This document shows, piece by piece, positions 44,113-53,503 of a stretch of 64,000 bases of DNA. The position numbers were made by a program, and so were the translations under genes. The notes under the pieces are model-generated. The model saw only the letters and a list, made by a program, of their open reading frames with translations, was not told the DNA's origin and made no database searches. The DNA is from Rhizobium esperanzae (GTDB lineage: Bacteria > Pseudomonadota > Alphaproteobacteria > Rhizobiales > Rhizobiaceae), in NCBI RefSeq assembly GCF_014197615.1, contig NZ_JACIFY010000012.1:124001-188000 (forward strand). The letters are read 5' to 3'. Position 1 is the stretch's first letter. The number at the start of each line of letters is the position of its first letter.

Positions 44113-44464
44113 CCTTTCGATCTAGTCCAATGGATACAACTAAATCTTGCATAAGCTAACGCAAATAAGCGCGACAGACAAGTGATGGTCGTAAATGTTC
44201 GGTGGAAGCGGGGCGGCTGTGGATGAGTGCCGGATTGGCAGTCATATCCGCCAGTCCGCCCCGTGGGGGGCGAACGTCCCCGACACTTCAACAAGATGAG
44301 CGGGCGGGATAGGGTGCGGCGGCGTAGGGCGTCATGGTTGCCTTCAAGATGAATATCCGAGGGGGTAACCTGCCTTCAGGCAAGGCGGCATATTCGCCAT
44401 ATCGACCAATGCGCCTGCCCCGCTAGCATCGCTACCAGGGCAAGCGTCGATCCCAGACGGATTA
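44113..44464. other. Intergenic region, 352 nt
   Basis: No convincing gene. It should hold the promoter of the bgsBA-like operon at its left end. It contains a G-rich stretch around 44260-44330 and a small inverted repeat (TGCCTTCAGGCA near 44370). It marks the boundary between the polysaccharide operon and the accessory island. Confidence 0.6.
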
Positions 44465-45622
44465 CTATTCCTTCGCCTTCCTGTTTGGTAAACCGCCATA
44501 TTGAGCGTAGGCGTCCAGCATCATCTGCGTATACTCACTCGTGCTGGTGGCTATCTCGCCCAGGCCTGGCCAAGCGAAAGGTATCGTGGACGAGCTAGAT
44601 ATAATTTCAGCCTCGAGACCCAATAGCTGCGAAACAGCCAAAGCCTGAACCGGATCCTTCTTTTCTGGCCACAAATCCACCTCAAGTTCGATCCAGACGC
44701 CATTTTCGTCATCGGTACTGATCTCAGCCAGAAGAGCGCCTAGCTTCTCGCTAATGTTGGACGCGTCATCAAGCAAAGCCGTGCGGATGAGAAGAATGAT
44801 CTTCTCTTCAGTGAGGTCGAGCTTGGGTCTGCCATCGACGATCTGGAAATCGGGCTGGTCTTGACCGACTGCCTCGTTCGCTTTTACCGGGAGGAAAGAC
44901 TCGCCCCTATCATCGGACCAGAACGCCGTGTCAAAGATGTCGAGAGGCGATGCCCCACACCCCGGGCAATGCCAAAGGTTTTCGGCGATCTGGGCGCCTG
45001 TGATCTTTCCGTCGCAATGTAGACAGAACCACACGGCCGACTTGCCTCGGCCCAACGGGTGCCGCACCACACCATTAAGATCAGGTTTTGTGGATCGGCG
45101 GGGCCAGTCGGTAGAGATCTCCGCACGAACCCGGACGGCCCAATCTCTGGCGACTTTGAGTGCTTTCTGCCGGAACTCTGGGTCAAGGACTGGGCAGTCC
45201 GCCTCTGGGTCAGTGTACGTCTCGACAATTGGGATTGCACCGGGGTTCTCAGACACCCTAATGCTCCATCCTTCACCTGCTATGATGACGTCGCCCAAAA
45301 TCTCTTGAAGGCGATATGTATGATCACCAATCATCCCATGTTCGGCCTGTTCAAGATATGCGAAGCGACGGTTCATTGCTTCGCTATCACCCTTCAGGAT
45401 GGTTGCCGCCGGAAGGGGGCTCATAACAAAGGCTTCGACGCGCGCCATTTGTTCGGTATCAGTCTGCCAACCTTTCTTGCTGGCGGAGATAAGCTTGACC
45501 CAGTTGCGGAAACCTAGTTCCCCGGCAATCAGGTCAAGAGCCTGATGTTGCGCGATCCTGTTGGCGCGCGCGTATCGCTTTGCTAGAGCTTTAAGTCTGC
45601 GAAATTCGTTTGTTTCGGTCAT
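44465..45622 (-). CDS. Zinc-ribbon protein of unknown function
   Basis: A 385-residue protein. ATG 45620-45622 is used (AGGATAT upstream). The N-terminal 45 residues (FRRLKALAKRYAR, then QALDLIAGELGFRNWVKL) match a small helical module seen at the start of several uncharacterised and toxin-related proteins. A zinc ribbon is plain at 200-222: CLHC (200-203) and CPGC (219-222). The C-terminal 130 residues are acidic with no known domain. It faces the large helicase fusion across a 326-nt gap. Composition is less G+C-rich than the flanking operons, suggesting acquisition. Confidence 0.7.
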   Translation of the reverse strand: MTETNEFRRLKALAKRYARANRIAQHQALDLIAGELGFRNWVKLISASKKGWQTDTEQMARVEAFVMSPLPAATILKGDSEAMNRRFAYLEQAEHGMIGDHTYRLQEILGDVIIAGEGWSIRVSENPGAIPIVETYTDPEADCPVLDPEFRQKALKVARDWAVRVRAEISTDWPRRSTKPDLNGVVRHPLGRGKSAVWFCLHCDGKITGAQIAENLWHCPGCGASPLDIFDTAFWSDDRGESFLPVKANEAVGQDQPDFQIVDGRPKLDLTEEKIILLIRTALLDDASNISEKLGALLAEISTDDENGVWIELEVDLWPEKKDPVQALAVSQLLGLEAEIISSSSTIPFAWPGLGEIATSTSEYTQMMLDAYAQYGGLPNRKAKE

Positions 45623-45948
45623 TGTCCATATCCTGGAATGATCCGACCATGTGCCCGCTAATGGCCAGACCATGCCTAAGGCATGGAGTGACTGTCTCGA
45701 AATTGGAACGCTGACATAGCTTTGCGTGGCGGGCACACCGGCCCGCGTGTAGGGCCACGCTCTGTATGCCAAGGACGTATGCAGAGGTCAAGCCTTCCCC
45801 CAAATTGATCGCGCGGAACGCACCAGTCGTCGTCGCAATGTGGCAGTTGCCGGCCCGGGTCTTGAACGACGGCGGCCCTCAATAATCATTGTGTGGAAAA
45901 GCGTCTGCCATTCTGGGATGCGTTGGCGAGCCAGCCCATAATCAGCCG
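45623..45948. other. Intergenic region between divergent island genes
   Basis: Contains the promoters of the zinc-ribbon gene and the helicase fusion. Several short reading frames here lack ribosome binding sites and coding character. No repeat or RNA gene is apparent. Confidence 0.5.
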
Positions 45949-48900
45949 ATGATTCAATGCCCTTTCTGCACCGCCGAATTGAGCCGCATCGCCTTTATGG
46001 ACGATCAAGTCGTCGCGATCCGGGATTCCTTTCCGGTGTCACCCGGACATCTGCTCATCGTTCCACGACGGCATGCGGCGACATGGGACGATCTCTCCGC
46101 AGACGAGAAGCAGGCGATGTGGCGAAACATCGACAGGGCGAAATCCGACATCGAACGAAAGCACAAGCCAGATGGCTACAACGTCGGTTTCAATCTAGCT
46201 GAGGCTGCAGGACAAACGGTCTTCCATTTCCACCTGCATGTAATTCCGCGCTACCTGGGAGACATCGACGATCCGAGAGGCGGAATCAGACACGTTATCC
46301 CGAACAAGGCCAACTACCTAGCCCAAGAGGTGAGCGGCGCCGAAGAGGTAAAGCGGCTGATCACTGGCGGAAGCGACCACCTTCTGCCCCATCTCATTAT
46401 GCATATGGACCAGGCGAATGCCTGCGACGTTGCGGTAGCATTTCTGCTAGACAGCGGCGCAAGACTGATCGTGGAACATCTGAAAGATTTTCTGGCCCGC
46501 GGCGGACGAGCCCGCATTCTCGTGGGCGACTACATGGACGTGACCGAGCCGATCGCACTGCGGCGTTTGGCCGATCTCGAGGGCGACCTAACGCTGCGGG
46601 TCTTCGAGGCAACGGCGCAGGGATTTCACCTCAAGACTTATATCTTTCTGTCGGACAAGGAGGGCGTGGCATTTGTCGGCAGCTCCAACCTTTCAGAAGC
46701 CGCGCTGACCACATCGATCGAATGGAACTACAAGGTCATTTCGAGCCACGACCGAACGGCCTTCCCCGAGATTAGCAATGGATTCAATGACCTTTTCCAT
46801 TCCTATAGCGCCGTCACCGTCACGCCGGAGTGGATCGACCGCTATGAAAACCGAAGAAGCCCACTCGGCTTTAAGGAGGCTGGCGTGGCATACGAACCGC
46901 CGCTGCCTCCTCCTGAACCCCACGCGATCCAACGCCAGGCTCTCGCAGCGCTCGAGCAAACACGACAGGATGGGTACACAGCGGGCCTTGTGGTGCTTGC
47001 TACGGGTCTCGGCAAGACCTGGCTGGCGGCCTTCGACAGCGATCGCTTCGAATATCGTCGCATCCTTTTTGTCGCCCACCGTGAGGAAATCCTCAACCAG
47101 GCGATCGAGACATTCCGGCGCGTGCGGCCGGCAGCTCGGATCGGAAGATTGTCGGGCGACCACAAGGACACGGATCCCGATCTCCTTTTCGCCTCCGTTC
47201 AAACTCTCGGCAAGGCGAACCAGATCAAACAATTTCGGCCGAACACCTTCGACTATATCGTCATCGACGAGTTTCATCACGCAGCAGCGAGCACCTACCG
47301 ACGCATCATCGATTATTTCGAACCGAAGTTCCTCCTGGGGCTCACGGCGACGCCGGAGCGAAGCGATGGAGGTGATCTCCTCGGTCTTTGTCAGGAGAAC
47401 CTCGTTTTCCAGGCTGGCATCCATCTGGGGATAGAAGGCGGGCATCTCTGCCCCTTTCATTACTTCGGCGTCCCGGACACTGTAGATTATCGAAACATCC
47501 CCTGGCGCAGCGCGCAGTTTGACTTGACAGAACTCACCGCTGCGGTCGCCACGGAAGCACGCGCACAGAACGCGCTCGAACAGTACCGCCTACGCGGCGG
47601 GACGAAGTGCATCGGCTTCTGCTGCTCCCAGACACACGCGGATTTCATGGCTGACTTCTTTAACCGCCATGGGGTGTCGGCTGTCGCCGTCCATGCCGGC
47701 ATAAATTCGGCACCTCGGGCTACGTCTCTGCAGAAACTGGAAGCGGGCGAACTCGAGGTAGTGTTTTCCGTCGACATGTTCAACGAGGGTGTCGACGTCC
47801 CGAGCGTCGATACCGTGTTAATGCTACGGCCAACGGAATCGACTGTTATCTGGCTGCAACAGCTCGGCCGTGGTTTGCGAAAATCCGCAAACAAGAACCG
47901 TCTCGTCGTCGTCGACTATATCGGCAACCACCGGATTTTCCTCACGAAGTTGCGTGCGATCGCATCGATTGCGAATGTTGATGCGTCGTCCGGCGGTCAT
48001 ATCCGCGAGTTTCTGGAAAGGCTGCAGGGCGATCAAATCGCTTTGCCTACCGGCTGTGAAGTGACCTACGATCTCGAGGCAATCGAAATACTTCGCATGC
48101 TGGTGAAGCCGGCAAACACAGAGAATGCTCTGGAAGACTTCTACCGCGACTTCCTGGAGCGGCATGGCGTTCGGCCCACGGCGTCAGAGGTTTTCCACTC
48201 GGGTAACAATCCGAGAAGCAGTAGCGAGCGTTCATGGCTCGGATTCGTGGAACGCATGCGTGGGTTGAGCGTTCTGGAACGATCGATCTGGTTGGACTAT
48301 CGAGACTTCTTTTTCGAGATGGAGAAGACCGAACTAACCCGAAGCTACAAGCTCATGACCCTTCTCGCGCTGTTCGATGATGAGACCGTCCGGGACCGCT
48401 GTGCCGTCGATGAGGTCGTCGAGCGCGTCGCGCAGTTGGCCTCTCGAGTCCACAAGCTGCAGCAGGATTTCTCTGTCGATCTCGCGGATCGGAAAGCGCT
48501 AAAATCGCTGCTGCTAAGGTTTCCGATCGATGTTCTGACGAAGCTGCGGGATAGCGACGGCGCCCCCTATTTTACTTTGACGGAAAATCAATTTGGCCTC
48601 GTAAGAGCGACAGGGGACAGAGAGACGTTCAGCCAGATTCTGCGGGAAATCCTCGATTGGCGTCTTGCACAATATCTGACAAGAAGCGGCGTTCCCAACG
48701 AGCTGGCGGATGCTGTTTGTCGCGTCGCCCGAAACACGAGTGGACAGCCTATCTTATTCCTCCCGACGCAGTCGGGCGCAGGGCAACTGCCGGAAGGTCC
48801 TCTGGACGTTCTTGTAGACGATCAGCCGATGGAGGCTACAGTTGCCAAGATCGCAATTAACGTTGTGCGAAGAGCCGGCGATCCGTCTAACCGCTTGCCG

Positions 48901-49467
48901 ACCATCCTTCACGGATGGTTCGGCGACGACGCCGGACTTCCGGGCAAAGGCGATCGTGTCCGATTCCGGTTCCAGAGCGATGTCTGGCGCATGGAGCCGA
49001 TGGGCGTACAGAGCCAGGCACAGACAGGCCTTCGGCTTTGGGAACGCTATTCGCGGGAGACTATCCCTCCGGCCTTCGGCCTAACCTTCGATCAGGCGAC
49101 GTGGAACGCCGGTTTCGTGCCGAAACCGCCTCACATCTTTCTGCTCGTCACCTTGGAGAAGGAGGGGATGATGGACGAGCATCGCTATGCTGATCACTTC
49201 ACCTCAGCCACCGAATTCTCTTGGCAAAGTCAGAACAGAACCAAGCAACAATCGAAGCACGGCGAGATGATCCGCGACCATCAAGCACTGGGTCTTCACA
49301 TCCACTTGCTGGTCCGCAAGACGAAGAAGATCGGACTAAAGCCGACACCGTTCATCTATTGTGGCGAAGTAGATTTCGAAGCCTGGAAAGGTGAGATGCC
49401 GATTGCCGTGACCTGGCGACTGCGAGAGCCAGTCCCCTCGATGCTTCTGTCGCAGCTGAAGAGCTGA
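45949..49467 (+). CDS. HIT-PLD-DEAD/DEAH helicase-DUF3427 fusion protein
   Basis: A 1172-residue multidomain protein. HIT domain at 1-125: CPFC (4-7) and the histidine triad HFHLHV (His93, 95, 97). PLD-type nuclease/phosphatase domain at about 140-290: HLK (227-229) with GSSNLS (244-249), a single HKD half-site. Superfamily 2 helicase at about 325-720: Walker A ATGLGKT (351-357), DEFHH (440-444) and LTATPERSDG, followed by the helicase C-domain with GRGLRK. The rest (about 730-1172) matches the DUF3427 region. ATG 45949 is chosen because CPFC is the canonical HIT start. A nucleic-acid processing or defence role is likely; targets are unknown. Confidence 0.88.
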   Translation: MIQCPFCTAELSRIAFMDDQVVAIRDSFPVSPGHLLIVPRRHAATWDDLSADEKQAMWRNIDRAKSDIERKHKPDGYNVGFNLAEAAGQTVFHFHLHVIPRYLGDIDDPRGGIRHVIPNKANYLAQEVSGAEEVKRLITGGSDHLLPHLIMHMDQANACDVAVAFLLDSGARLIVEHLKDFLARGGRARILVGDYMDVTEPIALRRLADLEGDLTLRVFEATAQGFHLKTYIFLSDKEGVAFVGSSNLSEAALTTSIEWNYKVISSHDRTAFPEISNGFNDLFHSYSAVTVTPEWIDRYENRRSPLGFKEAGVAYEPPLPPPEPHAIQRQALAALEQTRQDGYTAGLVVLATGLGKTWLAAFDSDRFEYRRILFVAHREEILNQAIETFRRVRPAARIGRLSGDHKDTDPDLLFASVQTLGKANQIKQFRPNTFDYIVIDEFHHAAASTYRRIIDYFEPKFLLGLTATPERSDGGDLLGLCQENLVFQAGIHLGIEGGHLCPFHYFGVPDTVDYRNIPWRSAQFDLTELTAAVATEARAQNALEQYRLRGGTKCIGFCCSQTHADFMADFFNRHGVSAVAVHAGINSAPRATSLQKLEAGELEVVFSVDMFNEGVDVPSVDTVLMLRPTESTVIWLQQLGRGLRKSANKNRLVVVDYIGNHRIFLTKLRAIASIANVDASSGGHIREFLERLQGDQIALPTGCEVTYDLEAIEILRMLVKPANTENALEDFYRDFLERHGVRPTASEVFHSGNNPRSSSERSWLGFVERMRGLSVLERSIWLDYRDFFFEMEKTELTRSYKLMTLLALFDDETVRDRCAVDEVVERVAQLASRVHKLQQDFSVDLADRKALKSLLLRFPIDVLTKLRDSDGAPYFTLTENQFGLVRATGDRETFSQILREILDWRLAQYLTRSGVPNELADAVCRVARNTSGQPILFLPTQSGAGQLPEGPLDVLVDDQPMEATVAKIAINVVRRAGDPSNRLPTILHGWFGDDAGLPGKGDRVRFRFQSDVWRMEPMGVQSQAQTGLRLWERYSRETIPPAFGLTFDQATWNAGFVPKPPHIFLLVTLEKEGMMDEHRYADHFTSATEFSWQSQNRTKQQSKHGEMIRDHQALGLHIHLLVRKTKKIGLKPTPFIYCGEVDFEAWKGEMPIAVTWRLREPVPSMLLSQLKS

Positions 49468-49796
49468 ACTGTTTACGCTTTCAATTGGGTCAGAACGCTG
49501 ATGGGTCGAAAAGCTGCCGGCTATTTTCGGAAATAGGTGATGATTTCGCCTTTTAGGTCAACTTGCGGATGCCGCCGCGGTTAAGGCCCCATTTCGGTCA
49601 TTTAAGCCGTTCGCAGGGTTTTTGAAAGCCGCCGCTTCAAACGGCGGTGACTTTGGCTCCAAGACCTCGCCGCACTATGTGGATTATTGGTTCGGCGAAA
49701 AGGCATGTTCGCCGCCGATGACGAATGCATGCGTGTGACTATTGCCACCACGAACTATCTAGAGTCGCCCAGCTCAGCTGAGGATGGCCTGGTGGC
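49468..49796. other. Intergenic region within the accessory island
   Basis: No gene recognised. A hairpin-capable stretch at 49621-49647 has nested inverted repeats (TTTGAA...TTCAAA and CCGCCG...CGGCGG). The sequence looks like decayed coding DNA in places, but no family can be named. Confidence 0.45.
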
Positions 49797-51659
49797 ATGT
49801 CGGCATTTACGTTCTCGAATTCGTTCGGATCAACGGTCGAAACTTTAGCAAAACCCCTAGTTGACTTTTGCTTGGTTGTGCGCGTCACTAATAGTTCGGG
49901 GGCGAGGGGAATGGCAGAAGAAGATCCAGTCGATATTGCGCAGATTTCTTTTTATCTGGCAAAGCCGCAGCACACTTTCGAAACGGTTCTGTCGGCCGAA
50001 AAGGATGTCGCTGCTCACAAGGCAGCTCAGCAGTTCAACTTTGACGTTGAGGGCGTCGCTTGCCGCTTTTATTACTTCGAAACAGTCTCTAAGCGTTCAA
50101 ATCCACCGTGGCTCGAATTTCTCAACGATAAGATAGCGGCCGGCGAACGTATCAGCTTTAACGCCCGCAGCGAAAGTCCAAACGGCATCTTACTTATGAA
50201 GATCGAAGAGCGTGTGTTCGCCGCTACTTTCGGACGAAGTGCTTCCAGTCATTTGGAAGAAGCGGCATTCGAGCCAGATTTCGGCATCAAGACCGCTATG
50301 AACCTTTGTGGTAATGAAGAGGTGCGGCAGACTCGCAGTCAAAGTAATACAGTTACGCCCACCCAAATCGACCGGCAGGTCGGAAAGCCGTCCGACACTT
50401 TCACATTTGGATTGAGCGAAGCGGAAGATCTTCGTTACATCTCCGCAAATATCAAAGGCGATAAGAACCTCACCTTGCAAGGACGGAACAACCTCACCGT
50501 CAAAGTCATCGGCCGAAACCGCTTGACTTGGCCGCTCATAGTGGCGCGTTGTCGGGAGTTCCAGGAGGCGTTTGGCAAAAAGGACTATGCAAGTCTTTTT
50601 CCGAATTACAAGAATTTCGGTCAGGCGTCACCGGGAGAAGTTGCAGCGTTGGACGGTGAGTTGCTCAAGCTCCTCAAAGCACGTGAGTTCGACCGAATTC
50701 AGATTGGGATTCCAGAGTTCGTCGCGGAGGAAAGTTACAGCTTTACCTACAGCGATCATTCCAAGCGCGAGAACACGATCCATTCTTTTCTGGACCCACA
50801 GCAACTTGATAGGCATCTGAAGCTCGATGAAGTGACGATTGAGCAGCTTAAGGGAAAGCGGATTTTCGCCTATTCACACGAAGAAGATCGCATTCTCTCG
50901 TATCGCCGGTGGCGCGTTTACAATTGCATCGTATTCGAGCATCGAATAGGCGAAAAATACTTCGTTTTAAGCGATGGTCGCTGGCTAGAGGTCGATTGCG
51001 ACTTCTATGCCTCGATCGTCAAATTTGTGGCTGAGGTGCTTCACGAGGAACCTTGTGAAGACGCTTATGTCGACATCAATATCAGCAGTGAAGAGGACAA
51101 AAAGAACAAGGAGTCGCTGTTCAATCAAGAGGTTTGCAAACGCAGGCCATCCGCTATTCTGTTCGACCGCGCGAAGCTTCGTATCGGTAGCGGGCGGGCG
51201 GACAAGGAGTTTTGCGACATACTCGACCTAACGGATTTGGGTCGTATCCGCATCATTCATTGCAAGCCCTATAAGGATTCGTCATCGACAAACTACTTGT
51301 TCGCGCAGGCAAACCTATACAGCACCGCCTTTCTCCAAGATCAGATTTTTTTAGAGGAGATTCGCAGGCATGTTGGAGCGGCGGCCAGCCCATGCAAGGC
51401 TGATTACCTAACTTATATTAAAGAGCACATCGCAGAACTTAATGCTGCCGACTACGATATTTGCCTCTGGCTATTGTTCGACCGGCTGAAGCCCAAGCCA
51501 GATAAGGGCGATATCCCCCTGATGGCGATGTATGAGCTAAAGCTGATGCACGATCATCTCCGGAACATCTTGAAGTTCAAGGATATCATTGTCCGCTTCG
51601 TCCCGGTCGCAAAGGTACAATTTACGACAAGTAAGAAACCCACTGTAAAGGCCGCCTAG
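49797..51659 (+). CDS. DUF6119 (TIGR04141-type) protein
   Basis: A 620-residue cytoplasmic protein. The pattern GILLMKIEERVFAATFGRS, EEAAFEPDFGIKTAMNL and the later DKEFCDILDLTDLGRIRIIHCKPYKDSSSTNYLFAQANLYS matches the sporadically distributed DUF6119/TIGR04141 family. No TM or known catalytic motif is visible. ATG 49797 has GAGGATGG upstream. G+C is near half, clearly lower than the surrounding operons, so horizontal transfer is likely. It follows the helicase fusion in the same direction after 329 nt. Confidence 0.75.
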   Translation: MSAFTFSNSFGSTVETLAKPLVDFCLVVRVTNSSGARGMAEEDPVDIAQISFYLAKPQHTFETVLSAEKDVAAHKAAQQFNFDVEGVACRFYYFETVSKRSNPPWLEFLNDKIAAGERISFNARSESPNGILLMKIEERVFAATFGRSASSHLEEAAFEPDFGIKTAMNLCGNEEVRQTRSQSNTVTPTQIDRQVGKPSDTFTFGLSEAEDLRYISANIKGDKNLTLQGRNNLTVKVIGRNRLTWPLIVARCREFQEAFGKKDYASLFPNYKNFGQASPGEVAALDGELLKLLKAREFDRIQIGIPEFVAEESYSFTYSDHSKRENTIHSFLDPQQLDRHLKLDEVTIEQLKGKRIFAYSHEEDRILSYRRWRVYNCIVFEHRIGEKYFVLSDGRWLEVDCDFYASIVKFVAEVLHEEPCEDAYVDINISSEEDKKNKESLFNQEVCKRRPSAILFDRAKLRIGSGRADKEFCDILDLTDLGRIRIIHCKPYKDSSSTNYLFAQANLYSTAFLQDQIFLEEIRRHVGAAASPCKADYLTYIKEHIAELNAADYDICLWLLFDRLKPKPDKGDIPLMAMYELKLMHDHLRNILKFKDIIVRFVPVAKVQFTTSKKPTVKAA

Positions 51660-51670
51660 GCATTGCATCC

Positions 51671-51690
51671 AAGCCAAGCCAAGCCAAGCC
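51671..51690. repeat. Pentanucleotide tandem repeat (AAGCC)4
   Basis: Four perfect AAGCC units lie between the converging DUF6119 and ABC ATPase genes, 12 nt after one stop and 17 nt before the other. Such short repeats can change copy number by slippage; being outside coding sequence, an effect is not expected. Confidence 0.8.
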
Positions 51691-51706
51691 GACAGCGACT
51701 GGCGAA

Positions 51707-52516
51707 CTACCCCACCGCACCAAAATCCGCCGCCAACACCGCATCCTTCAGCGCCCGCGAATACTCATGCTGCGGATCATCCAACACCGCCCGCGCTCGC
51801 CCGCGCTCGACGATCTCACCCTTCCGCATGATGATAATATTGTCGCTGACATAATAGGCCGTCGCCAGATCATGCGTGATGTAGATGATCGAAAGCCCGA
51901 GCTCGTTCTTCAACCGGCCGAAGAGGTTGACGATCGCCATGCGCAGCGAAGCGTCGACCATCGAGACCGGTTCGTCGGCCACCAGCAGGCGCGGTTGCGG
52001 GATCAGCGCGCGGGCGATGGCGACTCGTTGGAGTTGGCCGCCGGAGAGTTCGTGGGGGAAGCGGCCCTTCACCTCTTCCAGCGTCAGGCCGACATGGTGG
52101 AGGGCGGCGTCGGCCATCTTTTCGGCCTGCTGTCGGTCCGGCCGATTTCCGTCGGCGGAAAAATTGCGGGCGGTTTCGAAGAGATAGCGGTCGACCCGCT
52201 TCAGCGGATTGAAGGCTTCGAAGGGGTTCTGCAGCACCGGCTGGACCTGCGTCATGAAGGCCTTGCGTTCGGCCCGGCTGTGGATGGCGACGGTTTTGCC
52301 GGCAAATTGCAGCTCGCCTTCGGTCGGCTCGGTCTGACCGAGGATCATTGCCGCCACCGTCGATTTGCCCGAGCCGGATTCGCCGACGATCGAGAGGATC
52401 TCCGGTTCGTCGCCGATCTCGAAGCTGACATCGTTGACGGCGGTGATCAGCCGCCGGCCGAGCATGCCGCCCTGGCGGTAGATTTTCGTCACATGCGAGA
52501 GGCTAAGCAGAGTCAA
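51707..52516 (-). CDS. Oligopeptide/oligosaccharide ABC importer ATPase (DppF type)
   Basis: A 269-residue ATPase with Walker A GESGSGKST, signature LSGGQLQRVAIARAL, Walker B LLVADEPVSMVD and an H-loop (ITHDLATAYY). The TTG at 52514-52516 overlaps the stop of the preceding gene (TTGA), which explains the lack of an ATG; longer frames are shadows. It pairs with the DppD-type ATPase at 52513-53502. Confidence 0.87.
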   Translation of the reverse strand: MTLLSLSHVTKIYRQGGMLGRRLITAVNDVSFEIGDEPEILSIVGESGSGKSTVAAMILGQTEPTEGELQFAGKTVAIHSRAERKAFMTQVQPVLQNPFEAFNPLKRVDRYLFETARNFSADGNRPDRQQAEKMADAALHHVGLTLEEVKGRFPHELSGGQLQRVAIARALIPQPRLLVADEPVSMVDASLRMAIVNLFGRLKNELGLSIIYITHDLATAYYVSDNIIIMRKGEIVERGRARAVLDDPQHEYSRALKDAVLAADFGAVG

Positions 52517-53502
52517 ACCTGATCCCCCGTCACCGCAAAACACGCCACCCGCCGCTCGGGCGCGACGGTGACCATGGGCGGAACCTTTTGTGAGCAAATC
52601 TCCATGCGCTTGGGACAGCGCGGGTGAAAGCGGCAGCCCTCCGGCGGCATGGCGAGGTTCGGCGGCCGTCCCTCCAGCGAGGGCCGGGTGCTGGGATCGC
52701 CGATCTTCGGCAGGCTGCCGACGAGGTGCTGCGTATAGGGGTGGAGCGGCATGCTGAAGAGCTTGGCGGTCGGCGCCTCCTCGACGAGGCGGCCGGCATA
52801 GACGATGCCGATGCGGTCGGAGACCGTTGCATGCACGCCCATATCATGGGTGACGAACAGGAAGGATGAGCCCATCTCGCGCTGGATGTCGCGGATCATC
52901 GACAAGACGTCGCGCTGCACGATCACGTCGAGCGCCGTCGTCGGCTCGTCGGCGATAATGAACTCCGGCGTCAGGATGGTGGCGAGCGCAATGGTCATGC
53001 GCTGGCGCATGCCGCCGGAGAGTTCGTGCGGATAGGCATCGAGCAGATGCGGATCGAGCTTCAGCCGCTGCAGATGGACGGCAACCTTTTCGAAGAAGAC
53101 CGATTTGCTGACCTTCATGTGGCGGAAGGCGAAATCGGTGAAGGAATGGCGGATCCGGCGCACCGGATTGAGCACATTCATCGAGCCCTGCATGATATAG
53201 GAGAGATGCTTCCAGCGCAGCGCCGTGCGCTCCTCCGGCGTCATCGCGTAGATATCCTGGGTGCCGCCGCCGAAGTGGAATTTGACACTGCCCGAGACGA
53301 CCCGAAGCGGCGGGCGGATAGCGCCGGCGATGGTCTTGATCAGCGTCGTCTTGCCGCTGCTCGATTCGCCGGCAACGCCATAGACCTCGCCGTGGCCGAT
53401 CGTCAGGCTGATATCGTCGACGGCCCGCACCTCGCGATCGACGCCATAGAGGAAGGCGCGATAATAGGCTTTCAGATTCTGGATTTCGACCAAATTCTCC
53501 AT
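52513..53502 (-). CDS. Oligopeptide/oligosaccharide ABC importer ATPase (DppD type)
   Basis: A 329-residue ATPase with Walker A GESSSGKTT, signature LSGGMRQRMTIALAT, Walker B FIIADEPTTALD, and the C-terminal oligopeptide-transporter extension with GCRFHPRCPKRMEIC, typical of Opp/Dpp ATPases and often carrying an iron-sulphur-type Cys cluster. Starts 1 nt after the permease stop region and overlaps the following ATPase gene. Confidence 0.9.
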   Translation of the reverse strand: MENLVEIQNLKAYYRAFLYGVDREVRAVDDISLTIGHGEVYGVAGESSSGKTTLIKTIAGAIRPPLRVVSGSVKFHFGGGTQDIYAMTPEERTALRWKHLSYIMQGSMNVLNPVRRIRHSFTDFAFRHMKVSKSVFFEKVAVHLQRLKLDPHLLDAYPHELSGGMRQRMTIALATILTPEFIIADEPTTALDVIVQRDVLSMIRDIQREMGSSFLFVTHDMGVHATVSDRIGIVYAGRLVEEAPTAKLFSMPLHPYTQHLVGSLPKIGDPSTRPSLEGRPPNLAMPPEGCRFHPRCPKRMEICSQKVPPMVTVAPERRVACFAVTGDQV

Positions 53503-53503
53503 G

